A stretch of 64,000 bases of DNA from Lycocorax pyrrhopterus obiensis. Its lineage: Eukaryota > Chordata > Aves > Passeriformes > Paradisaeidae. Below the pieces are notes generated by a model. It did not search any database and had not been told where the DNA came from. It was given only the letters and a program-made list of their open reading frames with translations. Each line of letters opens with the position of its first letter. Position 1 is the first letter of the stretch. Location: NCBI GenBank assembly GCA_014706295.1, contig JACSVZ010000007.1:55132975-55196974 (forward strand), written 5' to 3'. A program made the position numbers and the translations under genes. Of the stretch, positions 1-14,300 are shown piece after piece.

Positions 1-3000
1 CACTTCAGCCTGGCATATGCTGCCCTGTTAACTTTATGTAATGCTCGTCAGGCAGGAGGAGACGTTTCTCACAGGAGACACATGCAGGACTTATCCACGC
101 TTATGGAAAAGAAGAGTTTATAGTGTGAGCATTATCCAGCTCGAGATTTACGTCACGTTTGTTCCAGTCAGTGCTAGTAGGTCATAAGAGTCTTTGCATG
201 AATCATTTAGGTGGAAAATTATTGTTTTATCATATATAAACAGTAGATTTAATATATTGCAAAATCATTACATCAAGCAGTTTTTACAGTTTAATTGACT
301 GTGACGTTCTAGTCAGAAAGGGGAAAATAGTAAGTTAAAGTAAATTCTCAAAATTCTCTGCCTGCCTGCTAGTCAGAAAGGGGTAAAAGAACTTAGAAAA
401 GGGGGGGGAAAATCACCAGTACAGACTCAGGCTGTACCAGAGTAGTTAGAGCTTCACCTGCACTGCTCTGTTGAGTGCTTTCATTATGGAACCAACTTTT
501 TGAAGTAAAATAAATTGTATTGAGTTGTGATTCTGATAAATAGATGTGTGTCAGACTCGTAGAGGCTCTTCTAATTTTCTTCATTCCCTCTTTAGTGATT
601 CTGTTCTCGATACTCTTCTGCAGCTCTATCCAACCTTCTGGTTTGCTTTTGCCATGACAGTATTATCCTGGGACTGATCTGTTTTTCTATAGGTTTTTAT
701 AGTCCCACGTTTTACTTGCCTGTCACCAGATACATATTTTTGCATGCGTTTCAGAGACCAAGTGGCATGACCTAACTCGGATTTTTTGGATTCCTGGACA
801 TTCTTTGGACAAAGGTCAATGTCCAGAGAATGGAAATACTCAGAAAACTGGAAACATTATGGCTTAGTTTTTGGCTTTGCACTTCAAATGCATGAAGAGC
901 TGTTAGAATTGTAATTGTCCTTTGGATGGTAATGGCCTGACAGAGTCCTGTGTATCTGGAAATTTCATCTAGGGCCAGCTTCTTTATAGTGTAATTTTGG
1001 ACTAGTCTGACTTGTTTAGTCCTGGGCAGATGTTTCCTGCCATCTAGTCACAACAGTGAGCCTGTGTGCTGGGAATCAGGGATGGGACAGGGGATGCCCC
1101 TGTTCTGCCTAGCACACCTCCACCTCCGTACCCTGAGGATGTCAGGTCACCTCCATCTCATCCTGCCCTGTCCCCCAGCCTTTGGCCCTCTTAACGGGGA
1201 ACAACTCAAGCTGTAACTGCTTGTTGTGGCCCTGCCAGCTTCAGCTGTGTGTGTGGATGCTGCCAGCTGGGAATGCAGCGTGGCTAAGTTGGCTCCCATG
1301 TCCTCAGGATGGGCACTGGGACCTGGTCCCAAAACCCTCCTGTCTGTGACACAGGCACTGACATGAAGCACCAAGACATATTGGTCATTCCTGCACATGC
1401 AGAATGCTTGGTTTGACATTTTCAAATGTTGTCCTTGCTGTGCTCTTACTAGTGCCAGTTTTCATGTGGTTTTGGAGAGAGTAGAGGGAAGGGGTCCTAT
1501 AGAGCAGTTTTGGAAATCCTTCCTTTGAGGTTTACCTTCTTTCCAGAGGGTTTTTGTTTTTTTCCAATGGCTTTTGTACAGCAAACATTTTCTTAGAAAA
1601 TTGAAACAAACATTATTCTCTGGATGTGGAGCCCTATGACATTTTAAATATTCAGTGCAGTCAGTAAGACTTTATAGTGACAAGGTTGTGCTTTCTGCAT
1701 TTTATCATTAATGATTCATGAAAATTCAGTAAACGGAGAAGCACAGTTCCCTCTCAGCTGCAGTCTGGAGCCTTCTCTCTGTGCAGACTTGTATGCTTGA
1801 AAAAGTCAAAAGTTGCTCACATTCATCTAAAGAATTCTGTTTTCCACACAGAGTCCTCAGAAAAGTACTTGTTGAGATGAGGGAGGTGCATGAAATAATG
1901 CCTGCATTTAGTTTAGAGGGAAAAAAAAAAGAGCCCCTTTCTTTTTTTTGTGCGGTGTGGCAAACTGGAGTGTCCATGCCCAGGAGGGTCCCATTACTTG
2001 TCTTTAGTTTTCTTGCCTCAGGGTAAATGACCTGGACCTGACAAATTTCCTCATATGTGAGCCTTCCTCATCACCTGAGAGATGCAGCTTCTCAGGGGAA
2101 GCTGAATATGGCTGTGCTGGAAAATCCTGCCACTTTGGATGGTGCAAAAAAGTCCTTGAAATGAATCTTAAACTTGGAAGAACTTCTGTGGTTTTTCAGC
2201 ATCTCACCATGCAGCAAAACTAATGTTACCTCTGTGTTTAATATTAACTGGGTAGTTGAAGACAATGAAAATTATATTGGTTGTCTTCTGCAGTAGTCTT
2301 CTGATGATTTTATCTTGTATACCTTCACTTTTTCTTCCTTTACAAGAATCAGTGCTTTCTCATTGGCTTCCCCTCATCCTCTTTTTATGCTTGCACCGAG
2401 CTGAGAATAAAACTTACAGAAACAGAAATTACAGTTTGAGTTTTCAAATGTGTCTAATGTGGGAATGGCAATTTATCCAACTTAGGTATGTTGGTTTGGA
2501 AAGTATATTAATCATCTGCCATCTGAAATACCAGGTTTGATTTGGATATTTCAAGTTACGTGCCTGATATGTCCACAATCATTGTCTCTTAGAAATGTAG
2601 GCTTTTAACTTCTCATAGAAATAAAAAAGTGGTGTAAAAGGAATGTGTGTTACACACGGCTTGTATTTTTGTTAAGTGTGAATAGCTTTTACAGGAATTG
2701 ATCTGTTAACAGATTCCAGTCAGTTCTTACAAGTCTGTTACACTTTGCTGTAAAATTCAATAAAGTTTCGTGCTAACTCTACAGATTTCATATTTAGCTT
2801 TAGATCATGCCATCATTTAGATTATGCATTAATTAGTCTGATTGGTTAGAAACACGTTGCTCCTCCTGTCTTTTTTTTCCAAATTTTGCTTAAATGCAAT
2901 TTTCTTTGTGTCAAGGTCTCTTGTCTAGTATAGCCCCTGTTGAAAGTGAGTGGAAAAATATGTCTTGGGAATTCGACTTGAGCCTGTAATTTTTAATCTG

Positions 3001-5221
3001 AGACAGCAGCTTGTGTGGCAGAGGGTTATGGTTGTCTTCCTGACAGAATGTGGAGGAGTATTCAGACACAGATATTATCCTGCCAGTGGTTGCGGGTTGG
3101 GTGTCCTGCTCTTGCTGGCCGTCATGCCACTGCTGCTGAGCATGGCAGTCCCTGGTGTGCCAGTCTGTAGGCTCCATGTGCTGGCTCCAGAGGTTGTGGT
3201 GTAGATATTTTTAGTTTGTAAATTGCTAAATCCATATAATCTCCACTTGCTGTAAGTTCATGTAGCCCTGAAGTTCAGACGTCACACTGGATTTTACCCA
3301 TGTACATGTTGCTCCACATGCCATAATATTTGTGTGACTGGCATAGGTCAAGACCACACATTTGTTGCTTCAGTGCATTAATGATCAAATACCTGCTTTA
3401 TCGACCCCCTCAAGGTTCATTACTCCATCACTTAGTTATAAGCAATTAACCACGTGAGTGGATCTGATCCTTTTCCAAGCTTTTCTGTGCCTGGCTGTCA
3501 TTGCCAGTAGATCATGGATAGGACGGACAAACTCCCTTTTTAAGCACTTTTTCCTGCCACACCATTTCTTGTGCCAATCTTGATCTCTAGCAGTGCTTGG
3601 TCTTTCTTCTTTGTGATGAAAGCAATCTGATCTCATGAGATTTCTGTATTTGCAGAGAGGGTTATTCAAAGTTTCCAGTTTGGCTTCTAGCATGAGTAGC
3701 TTCACTAGGATTCAGCTGATCTGCATGAATATTATTTTGTGTCTCAGTCTCAGATCTCTTAGGTGAGCTCTATAAATGTACTTTTTTGTGTAGCATTCTA
3801 TGGTAAAGCATTAGTCAGCCACTCCATAATACTGATAATAACATTAATATTGAAAGAGCAGACCTTCAAAAGAGCTGCGTGCACTTTCTTCTTGTTGACT
3901 TTGTTGGGAACTGGGAATATAGCACTCAACCTATAGGACTGAGTCCAGATGAAACTCCAGACAGGCTTTCATGCACCAGTTGAGGACTACTTGGTTGGCA
4001 GAGTTTTTTTCCTTGGTACCTAATAACTGGGTTGCCTCAGTTCTCATGAGAAAATCTCTGTTTGTGTTGTCAGTGTATGAGAAAATTGAGGGTGTGTATG
4101 TAACTGGGAATGCCCTATTACCATGTCTGCATATCTGTAGTTGTAAAACATGATCTATGGCAGCTCAAAATCTAAAATTTGGTGGCATCCCAGGAAGTAC
4201 CTAATCGCGCTTGTGCTTCATCACAAGACTGTCTCCTTTCCTGGAATCTATTTTAGCTAATTAGTTGGAAATGTCAAAGTAGTATTTCAGATGACAGAAA
4301 CATCATATATTATCATACATGAAGCAATTAACTCTTTTGACAAATATTTATTGTGGTGTCATCTTTAATTAAATCTTCAGGACTCCTAGACATAGAGCAG
4401 GTTCTTCCGAAAAGGAGCCTTCCCAGCACTGTCAAGGAGCATTTGACTGATGGGGCTTAATTGAACTCGGTACTTGAAAGAGTTGGTCGCCTAAACATGA
4501 AGATATAGACCCGACACAATTTCACAATACAGATGTCTGATATTTTGGCAAAATCTCAAAACAATTGCCCCACTCCAAACTGTGTCTCAGACACTGCAAA
4601 TGCTTTATGCTGGAAGATGCATCTCCAGTCACTCCTGTTCTTCCACTGGAACGGTTTGCAGGAGAAAAGTGTTGTACACTTGTGCTGCTAAGAAAAATAA
4701 TACTGAAAACCAGGGCTGTATATATGTTTCTAAAAAAATCAGTTTTCTTTTATTTAGTTCTTGGGGTTATTCATGTGGAAACATATTACAAGTGTGACTG
4801 TTTGGTTAGTTCCTCTTAAACAGATAGGTCTTGTAGGTGATGTGCCACTGAGAAATAATTCCTGACAGTCATAACTGAACCAGATAAACAGTTCTGCCAG
4901 CTCCCAAATAACACTGTAAAACAAAAGGGTTCTGCTTATTGTTTTCCATTTCTTCATGCCTGTCAAACTATTTAACTGTGCATTACTCCTCACAAAGGTT
5001 CTCTGTGTTTTTCTGCTCCTCTGCTGCCCTCATAGTTTTTACTTTCTCTGTTGCTGAACCTACTGTGGTACAGTTGTCCACCTGTATCACTCCTCACCTG
5101 CCGCTGACCTTCGCCTTCACCCTTGCAAAGACACTCTTTGGAAGTGCTGCATGAGATTTTTCCCTGTCATGGCCATGTATTAAAGTGTACTAACCTGTAC
5201 GTATGTCTTTACTTTTATCAG
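1..5221 (+). other. Upstream KIF26A intron (partial)
   Basis: This AT-rich sequence has only short chance ORFs and ends in a usable acceptor (…ttttatcag) at 5220-5221. I saw no exon resembling the preceding KIF26 N-terminal segments. It contains a 15-base direct repeat (309-323 and 369-383). No transposon is recognised with confidence. Confidence 0.7.
309..383. repeat. Short direct repeat pair, 60-bp period
   Basis: The 15-mer ctagtcagaaagggg occurs at 309-323 and again exactly 60 bases later at 369-383. Both copies are followed by A-rich sequence. It could be a small local duplication or a target-site-like remnant; no element between the copies is recognised. Confidence 0.6.
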
Positions 5222-5388
5222 GCAGAAGCAGCACCAGAAAGTGGCCGAGATGTTCCCAGTGTTCAGATCAGCTCAGGGCAGCACAACTCCGACGCCGCGG
5301 GAGCCGGCGGCACGGCAACCTCCCAGAGCGTGGTGGCTCCAGCCGGGGTCTCCGCAGGTACCTCGGCTGCAGCTTCCTTCTTCATAAG
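5222..5388 (+). CDS. KIF26A: KIF26A coding exon A (pre-motor linker)
   Basis: This exon encodes residues 1-56 of the window's protein, an Ala/Gly/Ser-rich linker ending in GTSAAASFF. That ending matches the KIF26-family run that precedes AAQKLNLSS in the next exon. The acceptor is at 5220-5221 and the donor gtagtt follows 5388. The exon starts in phase 0 and ends after two bases of a codon; that Arg codon is completed as AG|A by the next exon. It is more GC- and CpG-rich than its surroundings. Reading through the donor gives a stop at 5390-5392. An alternative acceptor four bases downstream (…ggcag) cannot be excluded but would shift the upstream phase. Confidence 0.85.
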
Positions 5389-8300
5389 GTAGTTCTTCCT
5401 CCTTTCTGGTTTCCGTAACTGCTTGTGGGTCTTCAAACAGTTGGGAAATGCTGTTCAGTCTTTGCCGTGGTGCTGGTTGCTGAGGGGTGGAGTTGGTCAC
5501 CTGGTCGTGACTGTGGCTTTCTGCTGCCACTGGAGAGCAGGGATGGGATGGGGACGTCCCGATTCTCTCTCTGGAGACTTGGAACCTCTATTGACCAAAA
5601 CCCAAGAAAACATGTTTTGGGCTTTGTCTCGTCCTTAATGACCATCTCCACCGCCAGTCTGCTCTATTCTGTAGGTTTCCTTGGAGCAAAAGCTGAAGTA
5701 ACAAGTCTTTTTCACTCAGATCTAAATAAAAAAAAGTTACGTTTTTATTCAGTAGCATGGCCTATGTGTCCAAATAAAATCTTTTCCATAGTTGGTAGCA
5801 ACAGTTAAAACAGTTTGACATTCTTTTTTTAGCAATAGCCCAGAACAATCTTGTTTTTCCATTCTTGTGTCTTATAACAAAAATGATATGTTAGTTTTGT
5901 TTGGATGTTTGTTGTAATTAGCAATGTTGATTAAATGCAATACGCTGTCAAGCAGATGGTATTTAAAAGAACGAAATTCAGGGCTTTGTACTTGCATTCC
6001 AACTCCTTTTTTAATTCACAACTGAACATACTTCGAGACAATATTGAAAAACGTATGTCTGTGAATGGCACTAAAGTAAAATTTATGCACCCAGAATCCG
6101 TCTTAGAATGCAATCACAATGGTAATTGTATTGTTCCTTTTCATTGGTCTTTAACATGTTTTGTACCATTAAATAAATGATGTTTACTGTAAGTTACAAT
6201 CTGACCTCAGGAGCTCAACTTTCCAAGTTCTGTTTTTTTAAAAGAACATAGTACAATGATTTGAAGTGTCAAATCCCTGCATATCAAAATCTGTCTGTAC
6301 ACAAGAGGTTGGGAAATGACTGCCCCAAGAGCACTGTGTGTAAGTTAGTGGATTGTCTCTGTGCCGTGGGTTTAAAGTCAACACAGAGAAATAGATGGTT
6401 TCCTGCAGAGGATGATTTGTTTCATTCAAGAATAGGTGTCCGAAATCAGTGGGAGTGGAGAGGAAAGGTAAGGGGAGAAGCTCAGATATCTCTTTTCTTG
6501 TTTAGTTACCTAAGCAAGGACAGATGCATCCTTTCCAAAGGATCTAGACGGGACTGCAGCACAGCTTTCGTTACTGTATTTCACACTGTGGGTATGAACA
6601 GTGTGATTTTAGCTTGATCTACTTTGGATTTATTTCAGTGTTAATCTGTATGTCATAAGCAAATGCGAAGATTTGTCCCTTTTGCTGGGGAAGCCAGAAA
6701 ATAAAATACCTTCCTTGAAACTAAGAGAAAGAAACCAGTGCCTAATAGTCTAAAAGAAGACCCAAAATATTTTCTCTGAGTGATGCTTTTGTGACTGGTC
6801 AGCAAAACCCTTTTTTTTCTTTTTTTTTTTCTTTTTTTTTTTATTGTGAAGTAATTGTCATTGGCTTATTTCAAAGATTCTTGAAGTCAGCAGCAAGACT
6901 GCAAATGACATCATTGTATGCTGGATCAGGCCCTAATTGCTTCTCGTGAATCTGTCTTTGCCTTGAGTGAATCAGACTTTTATAGCTTTAGCAGCTCTGT
7001 GCTAGCTAAAACATTTTAAAACCCCATTAGTATGTTGCTTATTCCCTACCCATGTTTCCTATATTCAAAATTGATTCTCTTGAATTTTTTAACTGAAGGA
7101 CAGAGCTGATGGAAATTTTTGTGCACAAAGCACTTTTTTTTCTTATTCTGTTGTTGTTGAAACACAGGAAAAAAAATCTCACAAAGGCTGGGGGATAGAG
7201 ATCCATCATTGATCTCTGGCACTTGCAAATAGGTTGAGCAGTTTCTCAGGTGGGTGCAAAGTCCTGGCCAGGCTGCTCCCCCAACTTTGGCATTAACCTC
7301 AGGAGAGGCTCACTCTCCCATTGCTCCTTCTCTTCTGCCATTGGGACCTTAATGGATCAAAGTTTCCATGCTGAGTCTCCCTCTCACCCTCAAGCCATGC
7401 AGTCCTCTCAGCGGGAGGGGAGAGGAGGAGGAGGAGGAGGAAACACTCAAGGATGAGTGAGAGACAACACAGATACTGGCAGAAATGGCTTATCCAGGGA
7501 CCACAAATATTAGGATATCACCAGTTTGGGGGGTTTTGTTCAGAACTGATGGGCTATCAGGCTTCTTTGCTTCAGCCCGTCCAGTCCTGTCTGCTTCTCT
7601 TTGCACCATCCAGCCTTGAACGTGTTGAGGAAGAAGGTCATCCCTGCCTTGACTCTTTTGCAGCAGCACTCACTTCTCTCTCCTTCATCTCTCTGTTCAA
7701 CTAATCTTCTCTCAGGAAGCACCTGGAGATGAAAGAAGAGTCATGGCTGTAGTGTTAAGCTGTAGTCCCCGTTCATTATATTTGCTGATTTTTTCCATAC
7801 TGTAACTCCTCAGCCACTTAAAATCTGAACTTCATAGCAAGGCCAGTGTGTTACTCATGTTATGCAGAGCCTGGTACATTTTGTTCTTGTTCTCTGCTGG
7901 AATAAATGCAGTTAGTATATTGACAATCACACAGACACACACATATATATTTATTTTTTGCAAATCATTGGCCTCTCTTTGACCAAGTCTACTGAGGACC
8001 TTCATCTTCTTACATGAGCCTTTTGTAAAAGGATCTGTGGTTAAAACTTAGGCTTGTTAAAAGGGCTGTTTTGCCTTAGGAATAAAGTAGCTAGGCAAAA
8101 ATATGCATATATGTTAATGTCTAGTGTATTTGGGTGCAGGGTTAGTTACTTTGGAAGACAAAGCCTTCATAGGGTGCTTATGGAAACTGCATCTGTGATT
8201 TCCTGAGCCACAGCATCACTAGATATAGAGATTTTTTTTTTCACATGAATAAAGGATTCCAATCTTATTTTTCATGAAACAGCATTCACTGTGTTTGTAC

Positions 8301-11300
8301 AGGTCGTAGCACAATTACCTTTTGGGTTGTGACATGGTTTCCCGGCCACATATAAATGCCTTTTTCACATTAAAACTGGAGTCTATATTTGCTGAAATAA
8401 CACCATTACACTCTTGCTTGTGGACTGCTTTCTGCCTGGGAAGGGAGATCTTTGCAGGATTTTTTTGGTTGGTTGTTTTGTTTTTTTACTCCAATTTGTT
8501 CCATGATGAGAATCAGAGTTTTGGGTTTGTAAGGTCACAAACTCAAAAGACAGTAAAGAGAGTTCGTGTCCTCATGTGGAAAATAGTAGATAAGAGATGC
8601 AACAAAAAGGATACCTGGTGATAAGAGGTACCCGTGGTTAAAATGAGTATCTTTAAGATATTCTTTGCAGGGAATGCATTGATTTTGTTAAGCATATGTG
8701 CAGCCCAAATCTACATATTCATCCAAAGCTCTTTCTCATTTGAATGTCATATTTAATTTCTTCAAGCTTAATTATGTTCTGCTTAAAAAAAAAAAAGTAT
8801 TTTATTCATTACCAAGAAATGCAGAGAAGCACTAAGTATTTGAAATCAAAGCCAAATATTAAAGACAGCAGACAGAAACGTATTAAGAAATTAAATCAGT
8901 TTTAAGCTTTTTTCCTCACTGTGATCTGTCACAGAAGGAGGAAGGCTTTGATTAACATCTGACTGTGTCACGCAAGCAAATTGCCAGACATTACTCAGTG
9001 GTTGTGTTACCAGAGGACCAGAGGATTTAGCAGAAAATGGAGCTTCTCAGTAGGTCACTGGCAGAATGAGAAAGCCAGGGCAAAAAGCACAGCTCATGTT
9101 CGTGGATGGCTGTGAAGAGACTCCCAGTTCACCCTTACAATTCAAGAGGAGACGTTTATTCTTGCATTCTTCAGATTTAAGAATGCAGCTGGCTTTGTCT
9201 CTTGGTGTGGCATGAACTCTGCCTCGCCTCATGCTCCACACTTTATACCAGTTTCCAGGTGGGCTTTTTGTATAAGGAACCTGGTGAACAAACTTTTTAT
9301 TACTAAGGGAAAATATCTGAGATAGTTGTAGGACCCTTCTGTGGGTTATGCTTGCAGCTAAGTAAATATTGGCATATTCGGTTATAAAGGTCTAATAAGC
9401 TTTATAACAAAGTTGGGTTTTCTTGTCACGCAAACAGCTGGGGAAGAGAGGAAATGGTGTTTCCAAGGACAGGCAGGAGAAGGGCAGCGAGGAGGAGAAT
9501 GGGCATGCACTTGGGAAGAGGTTAATGGGCTATCTGACAAAAAAGAAAATACCACTCCCTTGAGAGGAGAATCAAGACCCCCAATAAATCGAAGCTGTCA
9601 CCCTTAACGTGCCATTTCCGCCTGTTGGCGGCTGGTGACAGTGGTGGCAGCAGTGCCTGTGCAGCTGGGGGAGGGTGTGGTGTTTGGAGAACTGGGATAC
9701 CTGCCCTCAGTGCACAAGCTGGAAGGAAGATTTGAGCTGTGACAGGGCAGTGAGGAGGAATCAAAGCTGTTTAGAAGAAAACAGGTGTCTAAGTAGGCAA
9801 CCCTGAGTGATGCTGAGCAGAAGACAATCTGTCCCTCTTCTTAAATTGTCACCTTGTTTGATGTTGATCTTTTCAAACTGGTTTGCTTACAGGGTTGCAC
9901 TTGCTGCTGTGGAACTGCTGCCTTTGAAGTGGGGAAATAACTGTATAGTTGCAGCTCCTCTCCCTTGTATCCACCTGCTTTTGTTTTAGAAGTTAGTCTT
10001 CCAAACATAGCACTCACTGGTTTTCAGGTTTCTAATTATTTTCAGTGTTGCTGGGCTTTGCTAGATTAAAACCATTTAAGATAATAAATCTGGAGAATCA
10101 TAGTGGTGAATCACACCCATTATCTTTCCACTCTCGTTGTCCTCCTGCATGTTTGGGAAAGCTGTGTCAATTTAGGCATGATATAAAACATTGCACATGA
10201 TACGCTTTTTGCAAGCAGATTTTCTTAACAAAAAATACAATCTCTGAATAATGTAATTGAACATCTGAAGAGTTAAAATAAGCATAATTGTCTTTTTATA
10301 GAGTCAGGATATTCCCTCATATTTTAATGCCTGTGAATTTGGATTAAAGAATCTAATTATTCACTAATGAGCGGTAATGTTACATATAAACTAAGGGTCA
10401 CTATCCTATTACAGGCACCTGATGGTTCACTGATAAGCATTTGGTCATTAGATTGACCATAAAATATAGTCAATAATTGAGGTTACTCATAGAGCAGACA
10501 CCTTATCAGCTTTAGGCATGGTGGGACAGCTTGTCAGTACTCTGTGTCCTGATTGTGCTGTGACTGAGCATATGATTAGGGTATTGAAGCAGTCTGTATC
10601 TAATGAAACTGCAGGAAAGGCATAGCAATATTAGCACAACCACTAAATGACTAATGTGTTTTTGTTCCAAGCCTTAGACACTTCAATTAGTTCCAATAAA
10701 CTCTGATCTAGTGTAGTGGTAGGCAGAGAATTCAGATATTTTTTGTACCAGCTTTCATTACACTAGTCAAAATTTGTAACATTTAGGGGACAGATGAAAT
10801 CTGTGTGGCTTTGAGTGAAAAATGGTGGAAATAATAAAGCCTGTCTTTACTGGTTTTACTTCATTTTTTTCAGTTTTATTTTTGCATTTTTAAAATTTAG
10901 AATACTGAGACAATGCCTAGTGCCTGATTTAAAAGATGAAGCTGATAGCAGCAAATTAGATGTCTACATTTTGCTTTAAACTCCATTCATGCAGTTCATG
11001 TACGCTTGTGCATATAGATCTAAACTTAGGATGTGTTCTTTAGCATTTTGTACCATATGGAACATTAGTCAAATAGTCTCATCTTGAAAGCTTTTGTAGA
11101 GATATTGATTTTGCTGTGCTTCAAACTGTTGCAAAGAAAATAACCTCAGAACCAATTCTTTATGAATTTTTTTCCTCGAGGATGCCTTGACTTTCATAAA
11201 TTATTTAGTATAGTGAAGGATGCAAAATGTCTTTTGTCTTTCTGAACTGCTGTTCAGGCTTCTCTGATGCAACCTTGGAAAGTAACCATAGAAACATGTT

Positions 11301-14300
11301 AAAAGCATCAACTGAAAATCAGTAGTTCAGTTTGACAGTGATGCAAATTCTGTGAAAGAAGATTATGATGTATTAGGAACACTTGAGGCATATATTACTG
11401 CTAACCTGTTAAACCTGATTATTCCGTGACTATCAATACTTTCAGAATTTAATGCAGGGGAAAAAAAGAAAAAAAAAAGAAACATACTTTTTAAAATAAG
11501 TTGCCATGTTTAAGATGTTTCTAGGTAAATCACTTCAGCCTGTCATTCTCTGTCCTGTTAAAAGCAAGAATTGTATTTCTGCTAAGCTCATAATGTAGTT
11601 CACAGTTCCCTGTATTTAATAGCGGTAAACTTCTGCCCAATATCCTGCTGGGATGCACGGGTATCCTAGCTTTGTGTGGAGCTGGCACAAATTAAATCTC
11701 TTTGACAGATAGTATGAATAACTGGGTTATGAATAAGTAGTAGTTCATTAAAAGGTGAAGAAAATATGTGATTCATTGGATCCTGAGTTAGAGATTTTTA
11801 TGCTGACCCGTGACAGGCTAGCCTGTGAGGTTGAAACAGAAGTCTGCTATAGCTGCAGGTAACCACTGTAAATTCTTGATGAATCATGGGTCAAGAGAAG
11901 AAGCAGAGTCACTTGTTAAAGCTTCCTCAGTAAGCATAACCCACGCCCAAGAAATCCTGTGTTGATGTGATGTGGGAAAATTTAATTTGAACTAGTTACC
12001 TCAGAAAGTGGGGTACAAGCCCTTCCCAGTTAGGGCTGCTTTGCTGGCAGATGCATCCAAAACCCATGCATGGTTTGTCCCTATTTCACAGTGCCATAGC
12101 AATATGACAGGAGCTGCAGGGCTCCTCAGGGTTGTGATGGCTCGCTGGCATTAATGCAGCCCAGCAGCCTCTCAGTGCACCATCCCTTCTTTGTTAAATG
12201 CCCCAAAATGCCCCACTTCCTCTTGCTACCCTTTGGTCACTGCTCAGGAACAGTGGCTGAGAAATTTGCAGCTTGAGGCAGAGCTATGGATGTGCAGATG
12301 AAGTGGAGTGTCCAGCTGTTTCAGGGGCAGCCAGATACATAATTAATGTTTTATCCTTAGTGACTCCTTGCTCTGGATTTAGAAGGCTGGAACAGCCTGA
12401 TCCCTGCAGTGTCCTCCCCACTGCATGGGGCTGGAGAGGGGGATGCCCTCCTGTCGCCCTTTTCCTCTCTGCATGGAGCCAGGGAGAGCAGGGCAGCCCT
12501 CATGCAGATGTGCAAATGGACAGGGAGCAGGTGTCACCAGAGGCTTGCCTCGTCTCGCCGGTGCCATGCCGCGCTGCTGGAATGTGGCTGCTCCCCGTCC
12601 CCGGAGAGCAAACGTGACCCGCACGTAGCACGGCGCGCTGTGGGGACAGGAGATGGGGCAGGGTGTGAGGCTTTGTGCGGTATCTTGTATCACTTAGGGC
12701 AGCTTAGGCTTTCCTAGTTGCTGTGGCAGCATAATACTGCCTATAATTAAGGACAAACAAAGAATGTATGCTTTAGGTATATCCCATTTCATGTTCACCC
12801 GTGAGGAGGATAAATTAGGAGATAAGCCTGAATTTATTAGGCTTTGTTCTTGGAAGCACAAATGACTCTCAGGACAGCGTGTTTAACAGCAGAACATCAT
12901 TACTGGTATCACTGCTAATACAGCATCATGCATTTACACACTGCATTATCGGCGTGTGGTGAGCCAGGCTCCCTGCTAGGAACAGCTCGTCTGTGACACT
13001 GTGAGACTGACAGGGCAGTGATGAGACACTGAGCTGTAGTTCAGCAAAGGGAGAGGTGAAGAAATTGGAGTAGCTGAGAGGAGAGGGAAAGTAGAGGAGA
13101 GGGAAATGAGTAGTGCTGAGTTACACCGCTATGGAAAGCATGAAAATGTCCCAAAGGCCAACAGATCTGTGGTCAGGGTATGCCGGTTGATTTAGAGGGG
13201 TGAGGCACTGAATGATCAGCCAAGGTGGAGAGCCCATGGTGAGGATTTGACAAAGCCTCAGAGGGAACTGGGTGGTGACCAGATGAAGCAGGACTGGGCA
13301 TCTGTGAGTTACTGCCTTGGAAGATGAAACTCCTGTATAGGGTGTTAGGGATCATTGTATGAACCGGGGAGAGATCATGAAAGACAGCAGTGTCAGGGAG
13401 ATGTTTGGAAGGAGAAGCCTCAATTGGATAGCACAGGCTGTAGGATTTGTGTGGGAGCAGGTTGGGCTGTGCAGGAGGTGGCAGAATAAAGAAAGGAGGG
13501 AACCTGGTGCCAACCAGATTGGCAGGAAATATGAAGAGACAGTGAAAGAGGGGAAAAATGGATCTAGTAATGTGGGGACCTCATGATGAGGTCAGGATTT
13601 TGGAGAGGATGTTCTAAGTCTTAACTCCAGCTTGAGAACAAAAGCAGAATTGGGGCACAACAAAGCACTTCCAGTGTTTTCTGCTGACTGAATACCTTAA
13701 AGATCTCTATAATTTGAGGCCATCCCTGAGGAGGGCTGATTTTTGTCAGCCCTGAATGCCTTGATGAATGATTATACAAGAGGTTCTGGAGCAGCAGAGG
13801 CAGCTCCCCCAGGAGATATGGTGACTTTTTGAGCTGCTGTAGGTGGTTCAGTGCACACAGTGGTTGCAGTGGTTGGGTATTGGGTTAGCTCTATATTCTG
13901 AGGCATTCTAGATGCCCATGAGGGAGAGAAAAGAAGAATAATTTAAAACAGATGTTCCTACAAGTAGGGGAGAATCCATGCCTTCAGAGCTACCCAAGTT
14001 TGAACTTATTTGTGGGGGTAAAAGGGGGTCAGTGGATTTTAAACTAGGAAAAAGTCTGAAGTACTTGACTGGAGTCATGCAGATACTACTTCTTACTTTG
14101 TCCTCTCCTGGATCTTCTGCTTGCCTGGACTTAATATTTTCTCCCTTTTTTTTTTTCCCTATATGATCCTTCCTTTATTTTCTCCTTCCTCCCTAGCTGA
14201 ATGCACTTGATTATTCTGTTTTCCTGAGTGTATGGAATCTCACTGCTGCCTAGCTACCAGAGGCTCTCTTTCCCCTTGGCTTTTTCCCTTCTTTCTGCCC

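Noticed and set aside
11530..11565. Similarity to the first 35 bases of the window (cacttcagcctg…cctgttaa)
   Set aside because: Roughly 26 of 31 positions agree, but the similarity does not extend on either side. Likely chance or a very old repeat.
12273..12717. Overlapping ORFs of about 100 codons in the CpG-rich patch
   Set aside because: Three frames and both strands are open because of GC composition. None shows a domain.
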